Source: Clarkia xantiana subsp. parviflora
Lineage: Eukaryota > Streptophyta > Magnoliopsida > Myrtales > Onagraceae
Length of the DNA stretch: 64,000 nt
Assembly: GCA_036873135.1 (NCBI GenBank)
Contig: JAPTYO010000005.1
Location: forward strand, 9,588,166 to 9,652,165
Reading direction: 5' to 3'
Below are positions 22,101 to 31,768 of this stretch, one piece after another. The notes below the pieces were generated by a model. It made no database searches. It worked only from the letters and a program-made list of their open reading frames with translations, and had not been told where the DNA came from. Each line of letters begins with the position of its first letter. Position 1 is the first letter of the stretch. A program made the translations under genes and the position numbers.

Positions 22101-22303
22101 TGGTCACCCTTGACCTCTCCGACCCCATTGTCAGTCGGGAATTTCATCTTCTGGTGGACGGTAGAGGCGACTGCCATGAGAGGGTTGATGGTGGTCCTCC
22201 CGATAATAGCGTTATACGTTCCCGCAGACTCTACCACGACGAAATCCACGTTCCGCCTTTCCATCTTCCAGCCACTACCGAACTCCACCGGTAAGGTAAT
22301 CAT
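19076..22303 (-). pseudogene. pol: Pol polyprotein of element 2: RT, RNase H, aRNH, integrase
   Basis: A 1075-residue open frame. Residues 1-70 are the end of the protease region (VHQKMKFPTDNGVGEV). Reverse transcriptase is about 195-375, with VDFRDLNKACPND and the catalytic YVDDM at 326-330. The first RNase H is about 460-590. A second, archaeal-type RNase H follows, with TDGSS at about 626 and an acidic NEAEYEAL helix. The integrase has an HHCC zinc site (H851, H858, C889, C892) and a DDE triad (D921, D981, E1017, the last two with 35 residues between). The enzyme set copies element RNA to DNA and integrates it. Upstream, one extra G at about 22304 puts it out of frame with gag-protease; downstream, one missing base cuts off the integrase tail. 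Catalytic residues look intact. Confidence 0.92.
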
Positions 22304-24363
22304 CCCCCAATGGATAGGAAGTAGAACCAGAGAATCCCACCATCGGGAAGTTCACCTGTGTCAGGTCCTTCTTCGTCTTTCCCATGGCTTCCAGGACGTC
22401 CATGAAGAGAATGTCGGAGGAGCTCCCTCCGTCTATTAGGATCCGCTTCATCTCGAATCCATCCACGTCCAAGGTCACGACCAAAGCGTCATCGTGAGGG
22501 CTCTCCACGCCTATCAAATCCTCCGCTGAGAAAGAAATCACCATTTCTTCCTTTACAGTCCACGACCGGGACCTCTTTCCTAGCTCCACCGCAGCAGAGA
22601 TGCGGGAAGCATAATTCTCCCGAGATGCAGAGGCATCACCTCCCGCCGCCATTCCTCCGTGAATGACGTTAATGGTTCCCCGTCTCTCGTTACGGGCACC
22701 GGAGGATTCCGGCTCAACCTTCTTCTTCTTTGGGGACCGGTCGCGGGACTTGGAACGAGACCGTGACCGAGTTTTGGAACGGGATCGGCACCTTCCCCTT
22801 CCGACGAACTCCTTAAGCTTCCCCTTCTGGATCAGCTTCTCTATCTCCTTCTTCAGCTCCCGACAGTTATCTGTGTCGTGACCATTGGCTCGATGGTACC
22901 GACAGTAACGATCAGAGCGACCTCCCAAGAACTCACCTTCTTTCCTCGGGGGGTATCGGGCGAGACCCTGCCGATCCATCACGGCTAGCACAGAGGTCAT
23001 TGAGCTGTTGAGGGGAACATTACAACCCTCGCGGTTATCCTTCCTCGGAGGACGCTTGTCCTCCCTTCTCTCGGGGCGACCACGATTCCTACTTCCCTCC
23101 GATTTATCGCTCCCCTTGCGATCATTCGACAGCTTGGACGATGGCTTTCCTCTTCCTGACTTCGGAGGATCAAGCTCTTCGGCAGCAATCTTCGACTCCT
23201 ACACATCGATTTGCTGCTTCACCCTCGCTTGTAAGGCCTCCATGCTCCACACAGCCTTCGCGGCTACACTGTGCATCAGATCGGAGCCATACGGAGCAGT
23301 CAGGTTTCGAAGGAATGTGCGGATAGTCTCTCCCTCCGATATCTCTTCATCGATCTCCGCGGCACTGGCAGTGAACCATTGGTAGTAGTATGCCAACGAT
23401 TCGTCGGATCTCTGCACCACCTGGGTCAAAGACCTCACACTCTTCAAGAGACGCCTACGACCTTGGTACTGCTTGATGAAGCGGTCGTGCATATCGGCCC
23501 AGCACGTAATGCTTCCCGGCGGTAGACTGAAAAACCATGTCATGGCCCTTTCTCCCAAGGTTAGTAGGAACAATGAACACACGAGGTCATCATTCGAGGT
23601 CCTACCCATACAGGCCTGGACATGCCTCTGAACATGGCGGATCGGGTCTCCTTCACCATCATATTCCTTGATGGTCGGGATGCCCAGCCCGGGCGGGGCG
23701 ACAGTATCCAGCAGCCGTGGAACAAAAGGATGAGTGGATCGATCCCTCAGCTCCGATGTCATATGCTTCTGATCACCCATGCATATGTTGACGATTTTCA
23801 CCACCTGATCGGGGGTGATGGGACCATTCAGGGGAATGGTCCTGTGTTGCACTGGTCCGGGACCATCAACCACGAACTTCTCCGAGTGCGCGGGTTCCTT
23901 ACCCTTATTCCCGGGGGGCTAAATCTCCTGAACCTCCTGTTCTTCTTGAACCTCCCTCGGAGGTGGTGGAGGCAACTCTTCCCGTGGAGGCAACTCATCT
24001 GCCCTCCTGGCAGCCTCTCTTTTGTCCAGCAGAGCCTCCATGGCCGCCAAGAACATAGGCATAGCATCCGCTACTGCCTTAGCCAACTCCGAGTTTGAGG
24101 AAGCACCTACCTCCCTCCGCGGGATTTCTTCTCTGTGCACCACTGGATTTGGAGGAGCATCCACCTCCCTTCGCGGGATATCTTGCCTGTTCACAGCCAT
24201 GTCTCGGACTGAGACCTCATAATCTTCAGCATGCCCCCCTATTTGAGAAACAGCAGGGTGCTCACCTTGTTCAACAGCATGTTCCAACAACGGGGAATTC
24301 ACAGTGCCAGCAGGGCGAGAACTGCCAGCCTGGACTTGCTTCTTCTTGCCACCACCAGCCATC
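22275..24363 (-). pseudogene. gag: Gag-protease of element 2 with two in-frame TAG codons
   Basis: One continuous minus-strand frame from the Met at 24363 (MAGGGKKKQVQAG) to 22275. An N-terminal low-complexity region is rich in Arg/Glu/Pro. After a TAG at 23919-23921 comes the Retrotrans_gag capsid (WFFSLPPGSITCWADMHDRFI). After a second TAG at 23199-23201 come an Arg/Lys-rich linker, the knuckle CRYHRANGHDTDNC (C-x2-H-x4-H-x4-C), an Arg/Ser-rich stretch, and the protease motif DGGSSSDIL. Both stops are TAG in place of a likely CAG, which fits C-to-T loss at methylated CHG sites. The frame is open apart from those two stops until a +1 shift near 22304. Confidence 0.85.
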
Positions 24364-24399
24364 GATCTAGTAGAAACTATTTTGGCTTTTCGTAAGCTT

Positions 24400-24416
24400 C
24401 CCACAGACGGCGCCAA
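24400..24416 (-). promoter_or_regulatory. Primer-binding site of element 2
   Basis: The minus strand after the 5' LTR reads TTGGCGCCGTCTGTGGG. TGGCGCCGT matches the 3' end of plant tRNA-Asp. The same first bases occur in element 1 (10137) and element 4 (31269). Confidence 0.75.
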
Positions 24417-25103
24417 TGTTGGATCACGGGCAAAGCTCCGTTACTTTCTTGACGGAAAGCTTGAACTCCTGAGCTCCGCGCAATCCTGCAAAAGGGGATG
24501 ACCTGGGTGGTGACCTAGAATCCCTCTCCGATGCTTAAATGAGTATATGAATGATGGGGTGGTAAGCAATAATCTAAGCTTGTATTAGCATGTGTCTTTT
24601 CTGAGGTAACTTCCTCCTTTATATAGGAGGGGAAGTTACTCAGTTACCTGTAACCGTGCCTGGCAGTTTTACCCACGATTCCGCATATCTCGTTCGGGAT
24701 TCCATATATCTCGCCCCACGCTCCGCGTATCTCGGGCACGCCCTGCGTATCTCGGGGGAGGTTATCTGTATCTCAACCGTCTCCCCACTACTCTATCTAG
24801 TAGGTGGGTTTCTCGGCCTTATCCTCTGATCATAAGTCCCAATTCATATCGGGGACTCCAGAGTTATCTCATTCTAGGTCACCACCCAGGACCCCTTGTC
24901 TCACGAGATAGGTCCAGCTTCCTCGGGGCTTTATTATCGGGGCCTTCTCTTGTCGAGAGCATTTAGCTCACATATCGGGAACGACTTCGTCGGGACCCTT
25001 CATACTGGGCTTCTGGACCTTCCAAGTCCTTCACAAGGCCCACCAGGCTTACTCGCCGTCTATTAACTGTTAACGGGGCTAACGATTACATCGGAACCCA
25101 TCA
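24417..25103 (-). repeat. 5' LTR of element 2 (687 bp)
   Basis: Partner of 13788-14503. A TATA-like TATATAAAGG on the minus strand lies near 24616-24625, which would drive the gag-pol transcript leftward. The flank ATCAT at 25104-25108 duplicates 13783-13787. Confidence 0.92.
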
Positions 25104-25306
25104 ATCATAAATGCTAAATATTCAGAAAATATACTCTAAATATTCAACAAATATTCTCTGCAATAAATACAAATAGTTATCCTATTTTAAGCCAGTCCTA
25201 TCTTTAGAAACTTCGTGACCTTCCAAATTTAAATACTTCCTTTTTTTGACGCGTCACATATGACATTTTGAACGTGCTATGCGCGGACCAAAATTAGGTG
25301 TTTACA
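25104..25306 (-). repeat. LTR of family B, copy B1, second segment
   Basis: This is the other side of the element 2 insertion. On the minus strand the B LTR starts TGTAAACACCTAATTTTGG at 25306. It matches TATAAACGCTCGATTTTGAC at 59142 of B2, and later blocks such as GTCACGAAGTTTCTAAA resemble GCCACAAAGTCTCCAAA. Adding 203 bp to the 1403 bp of the first segment restores a full-length LTR. Confidence 0.7.
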
Positions 25307-25329
25307 TTGATCTCGAATATGATCTAGCG

Positions 25330-26302
25330 ACACAGCTCCAGACATCTCTATGTTAGTTGCATTTTTGGTATTTTAACATTTTATGTCATAATAGACTTAT
25401 AATGTATGCATATAATTAGATTATAATAATGTCGAATAAAGTAGATTATATCGGTATTCTAGACCTAATTATATTTAATTGTGGATGTTTTTTTTTCAAT
25501 AATATTAGTCATTTTAATTATTTAATTATGTTTATATTTATTTCAAATTATCTATACTAAATAAATAAATATTTCTATTGCAATGATATATCGTTACAAT
25601 AGATTTTTAACTTTATTGTTGCGGAAATATGTTAAAATTTATCGTTGCAATAAAAATATCACTCTTCGCAATTAAGTGAATAAAAAATATGGAAAATAAT
25701 ATATCGCGACAATTTTATATTTTTATAGCCAGAAATGAATTAAGAGATACACGCAATATATAATATTTGTAGATGTATCGTCGCAATAGAGTTATTAAAT
25801 CTCGACAATAGGAGACCAATTGTGACAATTATCTCAAATTTGTCGTCATAATAGAATTACTAAATCCTCGCAGTATGTACCTGCTGCGATAATATATTTA
25901 TGTGTATCAGCGCAATAGAGCAATCAAATCCTCGCAATAGAGATACTTATTGCGACGATAACTTTAAATTTCTCGTCGCGACTTAATTGATAAATCCTAT
26001 CGATACCTGTACCTACTGCGACAGTAATTTTAAATCTTCATCGTAATAGAGTTATTAAATCCCTGCAGTAGATAGATCAATTGCGACAACTAATCTCGCA
26101 GATGTGTTGATAATCGTCATCGCAATAGAGTACACCCTATTGCGATGACAACTCATTTTGTCGCAATAAGGACCTATTGTTAGGGGTCTATAGTGACGAA
26201 GCTATTGCGACGATTACTCGTTGCAACATAGATATAACGACGATTGTCGGGGTTATTGCGACGATTTTGGTCATCGCAGTAATCCTTAATTCTTGTAGTG
26301 CT
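25330..26302 (-). mobile_element. CACTA-like transposon end with subterminal repeats (degenerate)
   Basis: On the minus strand the segment begins CACTACAAGAATTAAGG at 26302, the classic CACTA (En/Spm-type) terminus. Inward are many copies, in both orientations, of a motif like TCGTCGCAATAGA / TTGCGACGA (25600-26280), as expected for transposase-binding subterminal repeats. No second terminus and no transposase are visible before 25307, so this is a truncated or decayed element. Its left limit is approximate. Confidence 0.5.
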
Positions 26303-26499
26303 ATTAGAAAGGAGACGCAAGTAATGTGAACTCTTTCACGGCTTCCTTCCATTGGTTAACTGGTGGTCGGGTTGGTTAGATGCCTGAGGAATCATTTCTT
26401 GTCGCCTTCTATCTCATAGATATCCGATATATGCAATTCTTTTTAAAATGTTGTTGTCTCCCTGATTGTCGCATAATTATCAATGTGTGTTAAGTATAG

Positions 26500-27024
26500 A
26501 TGGCAGATAGAGTGCAATTCTATGTTCCTTGCGATCTTGATGGAAAGAGATATGATGAATGGAGAGAATATTTGTGGAGGATCCTCTCTACTGCAGAGGT
26601 TGACGATTGTTTGAATTCGAATGGAGATAGGATGATGACGGATGAATATGGTAGTCCACTCTCCCTGGACGATGAAAGGAATCGCAAGGAAAAGAAAGCA
26701 GATGGGTTGATCTTTTCAACCTTAACAACAGAAATTGCAGAGCAGTTCATGAATGTCAGTGCATTACACTTATGGTGTGCTTTGCACCTTCCTTTCGGCG
26801 ATAGATATGCGGCTGAAGCTAGAGACCTCATTTTGGAATATGATGGTACTCTACACATGGATGTCGGCATTATAACAGACCATTCCCCTGATGATGAAAA
26901 TGAGGCATGGGAAATGAATTATCCTATCATGAAAAGATTTCATGTATCGTGGTTTGCCAATGAAAATGGGCTCAAACGTCTTATCAGATCGATCTGGACG
27001 ATCTTGAGACTGTTCGAATGCTAA
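26500..27024 (+). CDS. Unassigned ORF, possibly Copia-type gag-like remnant
   Basis: A 174-residue ORF starts at a clear ATG: MADRVQFYVPCDLDGKRYDEW. The pattern of a tryptophan-centred helix (DEWREYLWRIL), an acidic loop, then ADGLIFSTLTTEIAEQFM and LHLWCALHLPFG resembles the N-terminal fold of Copia gag (UBN2-like). The match is only by pattern. After the stop, another frame reads KKIYELEDDFTYMRKMLESS to about 27135, which looks like a coiled-coil continuation, so a frameshift or intron near 27020 is possible. No LTRs, zinc knuckle or pol are nearby. It could also be a fragment of an uncharacterised plant gene. Confidence 0.4.
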   Translation: MADRVQFYVPCDLDGKRYDEWREYLWRILSTAEVDDCLNSNGDRMMTDEYGSPLSLDDERNRKEKKADGLIFSTLTTEIAEQFMNVSALHLWCALHLPFGDRYAAEARDLILEYDGTLHMDVGIITDHSPDDENEAWEMNYPIMKRFHVSWFANENGLKRLIRSIWTILRLFEC

Positions 27025-27135
27025 AACGCTAAGAAAATCTATGAGTTGGAGGACGACTTCACTTATATGCGCAAAATGTTAGAATCGAGCGGTAAAAGGC
27101 TCAAACAAAAATATGGTGGGTCAAGACACCGTTAA

Positions 27136-27709
27136 TGAAAGTGCGTCTCAGGTACGCCTCGTTTGCCATAAGAAGTTTTAAAACTCTTTATCAGACACAT
27201 AACATCTTATGTGATTCACTTGTGAATTCTTTTCAAGTGTGGTGTTCGACATGGCTTGAAGATTCTAGATGAACAATTTCTCCTTGTTGTTTCTTTATGA
27301 GACCCTTGTTGATGTCATTTAACTTTCGTTGTTCCTAATATTTTCGGTAATTGGTATCTATTGGATTATTGAATAAAGTGATCATTACTGAAGTTAATTC
27401 AATTCGGAATGAAATTCACTTATCAATTTATCGACCCGATCAATGGGTTGGTTTTAACTCCAATTAAAATGACGAAGAAATATGAACACATTATTCTAAT
27501 CAAGCACAGAGAGCTGCTATATATATAATTTCAAGATTTCTTGGAGAGTTTCTCTAGTAGTCCATCTCCTTTTGTTTCTATTTTGTTGTATCTACATACA
27601 ACTAGCTAGTTTCTAATCAATGCTTATAAGTTGAATGTGAATTGAATTTAATAATGGTTTCATTGAATTTGCTTATGCTGATGTAATGGGTGAGGAGAAG
27701 ATGCCAACA
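27136..27709. other. Intergenic, no feature seen
   Basis: AT-rich sequence with no supported ORF, repeat array or transposon terminus. It follows the unassigned ORF and ends at the target site of the hAT MITE. Confidence 0.5.
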
Positions 27710-27717
27710 GTGTAGAG

Positions 27718-28092
27718 CAGTGTTATCAGGACCGGACCGGCCATCGGACCGGCAAGGCCACCGGTTCTCGGTTCGCCGGTCCGAACCCGGTCCGAGTCCG
27801 GTTCAGTTACATAGTGGTTCTTCACTAAAACTGGCCGGTTCGCTCTTAAACCGGCCGGTTCGCTCTTAAACCGGCCGGTTCTCTTTAAAAATAGACCGGT
27901 TCACTAATATAAATTACTAACTCGGTAAAACACCGGCCGGTTCGCTTAAAAAACCGGCCGGTTTAATATAAAACCGCTATCGAACCGGGTTCAGTAATAT
28001 TGTCCGGAAATGACTGAACCGGACCGGGAGGACCTCCGGTTCCGGTCCGAACCCGGTTAGACCGCCGGTCCGGTCTGGTTCTGATAACATTG
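27718..28092. mobile_element. hAT-type MITE, 375 bp, CCGG-rich
   Basis: The element is flanked by a perfect 8-bp duplication GTGTAGAG (27710-27717 and 28093-28100). Its ends are inverted: CAGTGTTATCAGGACCGGAC on the left and CAATGTTATCAGAACCAGAC reading in from the right. An 8-bp TSD and CA(G/A)TG ends are diagnostic of the hAT superfamily. The body is packed with CCGGCCGG and ACCGGTTC repeats, so most of the element could fold into one structure. It has no coding capacity. Confidence 0.85.
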
Positions 28093-28818
28093 GTGTAGAG
28101 TATGGGTTTGGATTTATGTGATGTCACTCTGTTTTTCATGAGCTTTGGGGATCACCGAATGAAAAGATTATGGGGGGACTGGATCAATAATAATAATTTA
28201 AATATTTAGGTGCTATATGCACATATAGTTAATAACTTAATATCAGGGATAATCTGTTAAATCCATCGATTCCAACTTCTTTATCAGTATTAGTAACTGT
28301 CAGTAATGTTGCTTCTTCAATATGCAATTTAATTTGAATAATATTTTTAAGTTTATAAATAATTCTTTAGATAAGTAGGTTGATATTAAGATATATGCAT
28401 ATCCTCTTGAAATAGGTTGGACATGTCTAGAACTCTTCCTTGGATCAAGTTTTCGTTTTCCATAGTTACAAATTAATAATATTTTCAATAGTTTCGAAAC
28501 GGATTATATAGTATTATATTAGAATAGATTGAACTTTTAATTTATTTGTAAACACATTTGGAATGACCATTTAAATACGTAGCGATGAAATTATTTAAGA
28601 ATGATAATTTTATGCACTTTTTGTTTTGTCAAAAAATCATGCATCTTTAATATCCCAGAAATTATAGTTGGTAATTCTTTATATCAATCTAAAGCCAATT
28701 CTTTTTATCTGACCCAAGGTCATAATCTGAAGTCAGTTCTTACATTTTTTGTTTTTAAATGATATTTATATATTGTACTTACTATCGGTTGTTAATTTCA
28801 ATATATATATATATATAT

Positions 28819-29439
28819 CAGGCCCAAGCAACCCAAGCTTGGGCTAGGCCTCACAAAATACTAGGCCTCCAATTTACTTATATTTCGTATAGGCCCCAGT
28901 TTTATTTTATTTTTTTTAACTCAAGTAGTCCCAGACCCCAGTTGTTATTACGGCTGCTATGATCATTTTTTTCCAGAATTTTACTTTAATTAAATCTTAT
29001 TTTCTATTTAATTCTTTTATCATTAATACGGTTAGTTTTGTCCAAAAATTATTACAACCACAGTTACTTATCCTGGAAAAATGGGCCTCGTTTACATCAC
29101 TTTTCTTTTCTAACTATTTACATAATATTCATGTATATATTATTTACATATAGTTAACTATCTTATTAAACATGAAAGAAATTACCAAATTAAACCTTAA
29201 TTAAATTAAGAATAACTGTAAAACATAGATAGAAAATTAAGGTTTCAAAAAACTCCTGCATCGATATAATAGAAGTTTTTCGAAATTAAAACTAATAGTT
29301 TTCAATAGTGTCAAAAAGAGGTTAAATAAAAAACCAATTCTTAAAAAATGATAGTATTTGATTAAATAAATACTGAAAAATAAAATTTAATGATATAATT
29401 TTTCTGCTTTAGGCCTCACAATTTGTTGAGACGGCCCTG
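28819..29439. mobile_element. hAT-like non-autonomous remnant in a (TA)n tract
   Basis: The left end reads CAGGCCCAAGCAACCC, and the right end, read inward on the minus strand, CAGGGCCGTCTCAACAAATT. Both are followed by AGGCCT/GAGGCCTA motifs. They interrupt a TATATATA microsatellite at 28799-28818 and 29440-29461, consistent with insertion and target duplication there, though a TA repeat cannot prove a TSD. The inside is AT-rich without a transposase. Confidence 0.5.
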
Positions 29440-29699
29440 ATATATATATATATATATATAAGTTTATGATTTAATAAGCCGCCTTGCACCTAGTTTAAAT
29501 AAGGAATAGAGAAACTTTGAATTTTCCTTCTTTGCAACAGAATAAAGAAAAGCACTGTAGAGAAAAATTAAATTGTTCTTTGACAGAGGAGAGATGGGTC
29601 TTCTTTTATAAGTGTAGCTCTTTTGTTCATTCATATCTCTTCTCTTTAAATAATGCACGAAGGATTGCTATTTTAAAAAAAAGGTTAACAGGTTTTTGG

Positions 29700-29900
29700 T
29701 CCATAATGTTTAACCACTTTTGAGTTTTGGTCTATGATGTTTTTCTTTTCCTAATTTTGGTACCATATGTTTGCAGATTTTTCTAGTTTTGGTATGTCCG
29801 TTACATTTGGTCCATTTTTTCCGTTAAGTGACATGTGCAAGTCACGTGATCCACCTTAAACTTTCAATTTTGTTCAAATTTTGGAGAATTGATCCGTTTC
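29700..29900. repeat. Dispersed repeat, copy a
   Basis: Segments such as CCGTTAAGTGACATGTGCAAGTCACGTGA and CCTTAAACTTTCAATTTTGTTCAA are echoed at 45340-45420 inside a PHO1 intron. Boundaries and class are not clear. The rest of 29440-30117 shows no gene. Confidence 0.4.
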
Positions 29901-30122
29901 TGAGATTTTTCATCTCAGGGATCAAAATAAAAAGTTTAAATTATAAGGACGAAGAAGTGTATACGTAATAAATGCAGATTATCCATTTTGCCCTTTGGAA
30001 CCAGATGCATAGGTCTTTCTTTATCCGTTCTGAGCGGCTCTTCATATTGAAAGAGTCGATCAAAGCCGACGATCAACTTCTTCTCCACTAGCTTAGGAAC
30101 GGGACTGTTGGAAAATACTATG

Positions 30123-31267
30123 TGATGGATATACGCCCAATTTGAACCCGTTGACTTCCGAATCGCTTTATTTTTATCACCCCGTTAATGATTGTAAATC
30201 GAAACTTCAACCCGAACCCTTCGCGAAAACGCCAACGGCTCGGACGAGGCCGAAGCGCTCGTCCGGCCGAGTCAGACTCGCCTAGGTGAGGTTGGGTGGC
30301 CACACCCGACCTCCCCTAGGGGAGATCGGGTCAGCCAACCCGATCTCCCCTAGGGGAGATCGGGTGGACCAACCCGATCTCTCCTAGGAGAGATTGGGTC
30401 AGCCAACCCGATCTCTCCTAGGAGAGATCGGGTCGGCCAACCCGATCTCCCCTAGGGGGGATGGGGTTGGCCAACCCCATCCTCCCTAGGAGGAGTTGGG
30501 TGCCCTCACCCAACCCCTACCCTTGGGGGTCGGATTTCCCTTCCCCCTGCCCCGGCACCATTTTTGGACTCCCACACTCGGTTTACTCCGCCTACCTTCT
30601 CCGTGTCCTAAGGTCCTAATTACGTGTTTAAAGGTTAATTAACTGTGTTTAAAGGTTAACGATGTCATTAAGCCACCTTAATGACACCGTTGCCTATAAA
30701 TACCCCACCTCCACTATTCATTCGAACATCTTGGCAAGTTGCACAATTTTGCTCTGACATCTCTCTAGCTTTATCTCTCTAAAACCGTACTGACTTAGGC
30801 ATCGGAGAGGGTTCATCAGGCACCACCCCCCCTCTGTGCCTGGTATTGCCCCTCTTGCAGGGTGGCAAGGAGAAGAGAACCAAGGAAGCAGAAGAGCATA
30901 GAGCAGTAGAACAAGCCCCAGGGTAAGAAGTACAAACCTCAGGAGGTCAGAAGGAAAGGAGGTCAGAAGGAGAGAAGGAAAGGAGATCAGAAGGAGAGAA
31001 GGAAAGGAGGTCAGAAGGAGAGAAGGAAAGGAGGTCAGAAGGAGATAAGGGCAGGGATCAGAACGACTACCCCAAGAGAGTATAAGGGCAGGGATCAGAA
31101 CGACTACCCCAAGAGAGTATAAGGGCAGGGATCAGAACGACTACCCCAAGGGAGTATAAGGGCATGGATCAGAACGACTAGTCCTAGGAGCACTGAACCC
31201 GACATTTCATTAGTGGGAGATAAATTCTAGATTGACGACCCGTTGACCTAGACTTTATAACCTAACA
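30123..31267 (+). repeat. 5' LTR of element 4 (1145 bp)
   Basis: U3 carries the palindromic array at 30271-30500. A TATA box (TATAAATA) is at 30695-30702, so transcription should start near 30725. The R/U5 part contains two further tandem arrays: GGAGGTCAGAAGGAGAGAAGGAAA units (about 30950-31050), then three and a half copies of a 45-bp unit AGGGCAGGGATCAGAACGAC (about 31048-31185). Confidence 0.92.
30271..30500. repeat. 34-bp palindromic repeats centred on CCTAGG in the LTR
   Basis: Near-perfect palindromes of 26 bp start at 30305, 30339, 30373, 30407 and 30441, exactly 34 bp apart, joined by 8-bp spacers (TCAGCCAA, TGGACCAA). Each is GGGT-bounded and centred on CCTAGG. The arms alternate between CTCCCC/GGGGAG and CTCTCC/GGAGAG, and a further unit has CTCC/GGAG, so both arms co-vary. 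The second LTR carries the same array from about 38600 to 38830. Confidence 0.9.
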
Positions 31268-31285
31268 CTTGGCGCCGTCTGTAGG
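31268..31285 (+). promoter_or_regulatory. Primer-binding site of element 4
   Basis: CTTGGCGCCGTCTGTAGG follows the LTR directly. It shares TTGGCGCCGTCTGT with the primer site of element 2, supporting use of the same tRNA (Asp-like) and mobilisation by the same lineage. Confidence 0.75.
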
Positions 31286-31319
31286 CTTCGGACAGAAAGC
31301 CTGGCTATAACAAGAGCAA

Positions 31320-31768
31320 TGACGAACAGCAGGGTGACTAGGCACCGCCGCCCACCAGGGGGCAATGGGCGAAGGAGAGAGCCTATACCCCCAGGAAGGT
31401 AGCCTAACCCGGGAAAGCAACCAGTGCAATCAGAACCACAAGGAACCCCACAGCCTCCCCAACACAACCACCAGGAGGGAGGACCCTCACGCCCAGCTGG
31501 GGCTGAGTCCTCCACAGCCTCAACCCCTCTGGCAAGAAGGCCACAGAGAGAAAGGGAACAACAGGGAGTGCCGTCCCAACACACAGCACCCCCTGAGGGA
31601 TATTACTATGAGGCGCATCCCCAAGGGTACCCGTATGGGATGCCGGCCCAAAGGAACGGCAACCGCGCCCACACAACATACGCAAGGCCGGCATACACCC
31701 AAGGGACACATACAAAAGATCATGAAGAGGAGCAGATCCCAACGGAAGAGCACCACTCGCACCCTTGA
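31320..31768 (+). other. Low-complexity leader, possible gag N-terminal relic
   Basis: After the primer site an ATG at 31320 opens MTNSRVTRHRRPPGG, which stops within 30 codons. A second frame (31424-31768) gives a Gln/Pro/Gly/His-rich peptide with GYYYEAHPQGYPYG. These resemble the unstructured start of plant gag proteins only in composition. Stops in every frame and the absence of capsid motifs argue that no gag is made. Overlapping ORFs on both strands between 31250 and 32230 are compositional. Confidence 0.3.

Larger units (their letters stand above)
13788..25103 (-). mobile_element. Complete Tat-like Ty3/Gypsy retrotransposon (element 2)
   Basis: LTRs 13788-14503 and 24417-25103, both TGTTGGATCAC...ACCCATCA, are flanked by the TSD ATCAT (13783-13787 and 25104-25108). 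Orientation is minus: primer site at 24416, PPT at 14504. Order from the 5' LTR: gag, protease, RT, RNase H, a second archaeal-type RNase H, integrase, a hairpin-repeat array, then an antisense gene on the plus strand next to the 3' LTR. Dual RNase H plus an antisense ORF is typical of the plant Tat lineage. By eye the LTRs differ at about 14 of 687 sites (2 percent). Two in-frame TAG codons and two single-base indels disable this copy. Confidence 0.92.
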
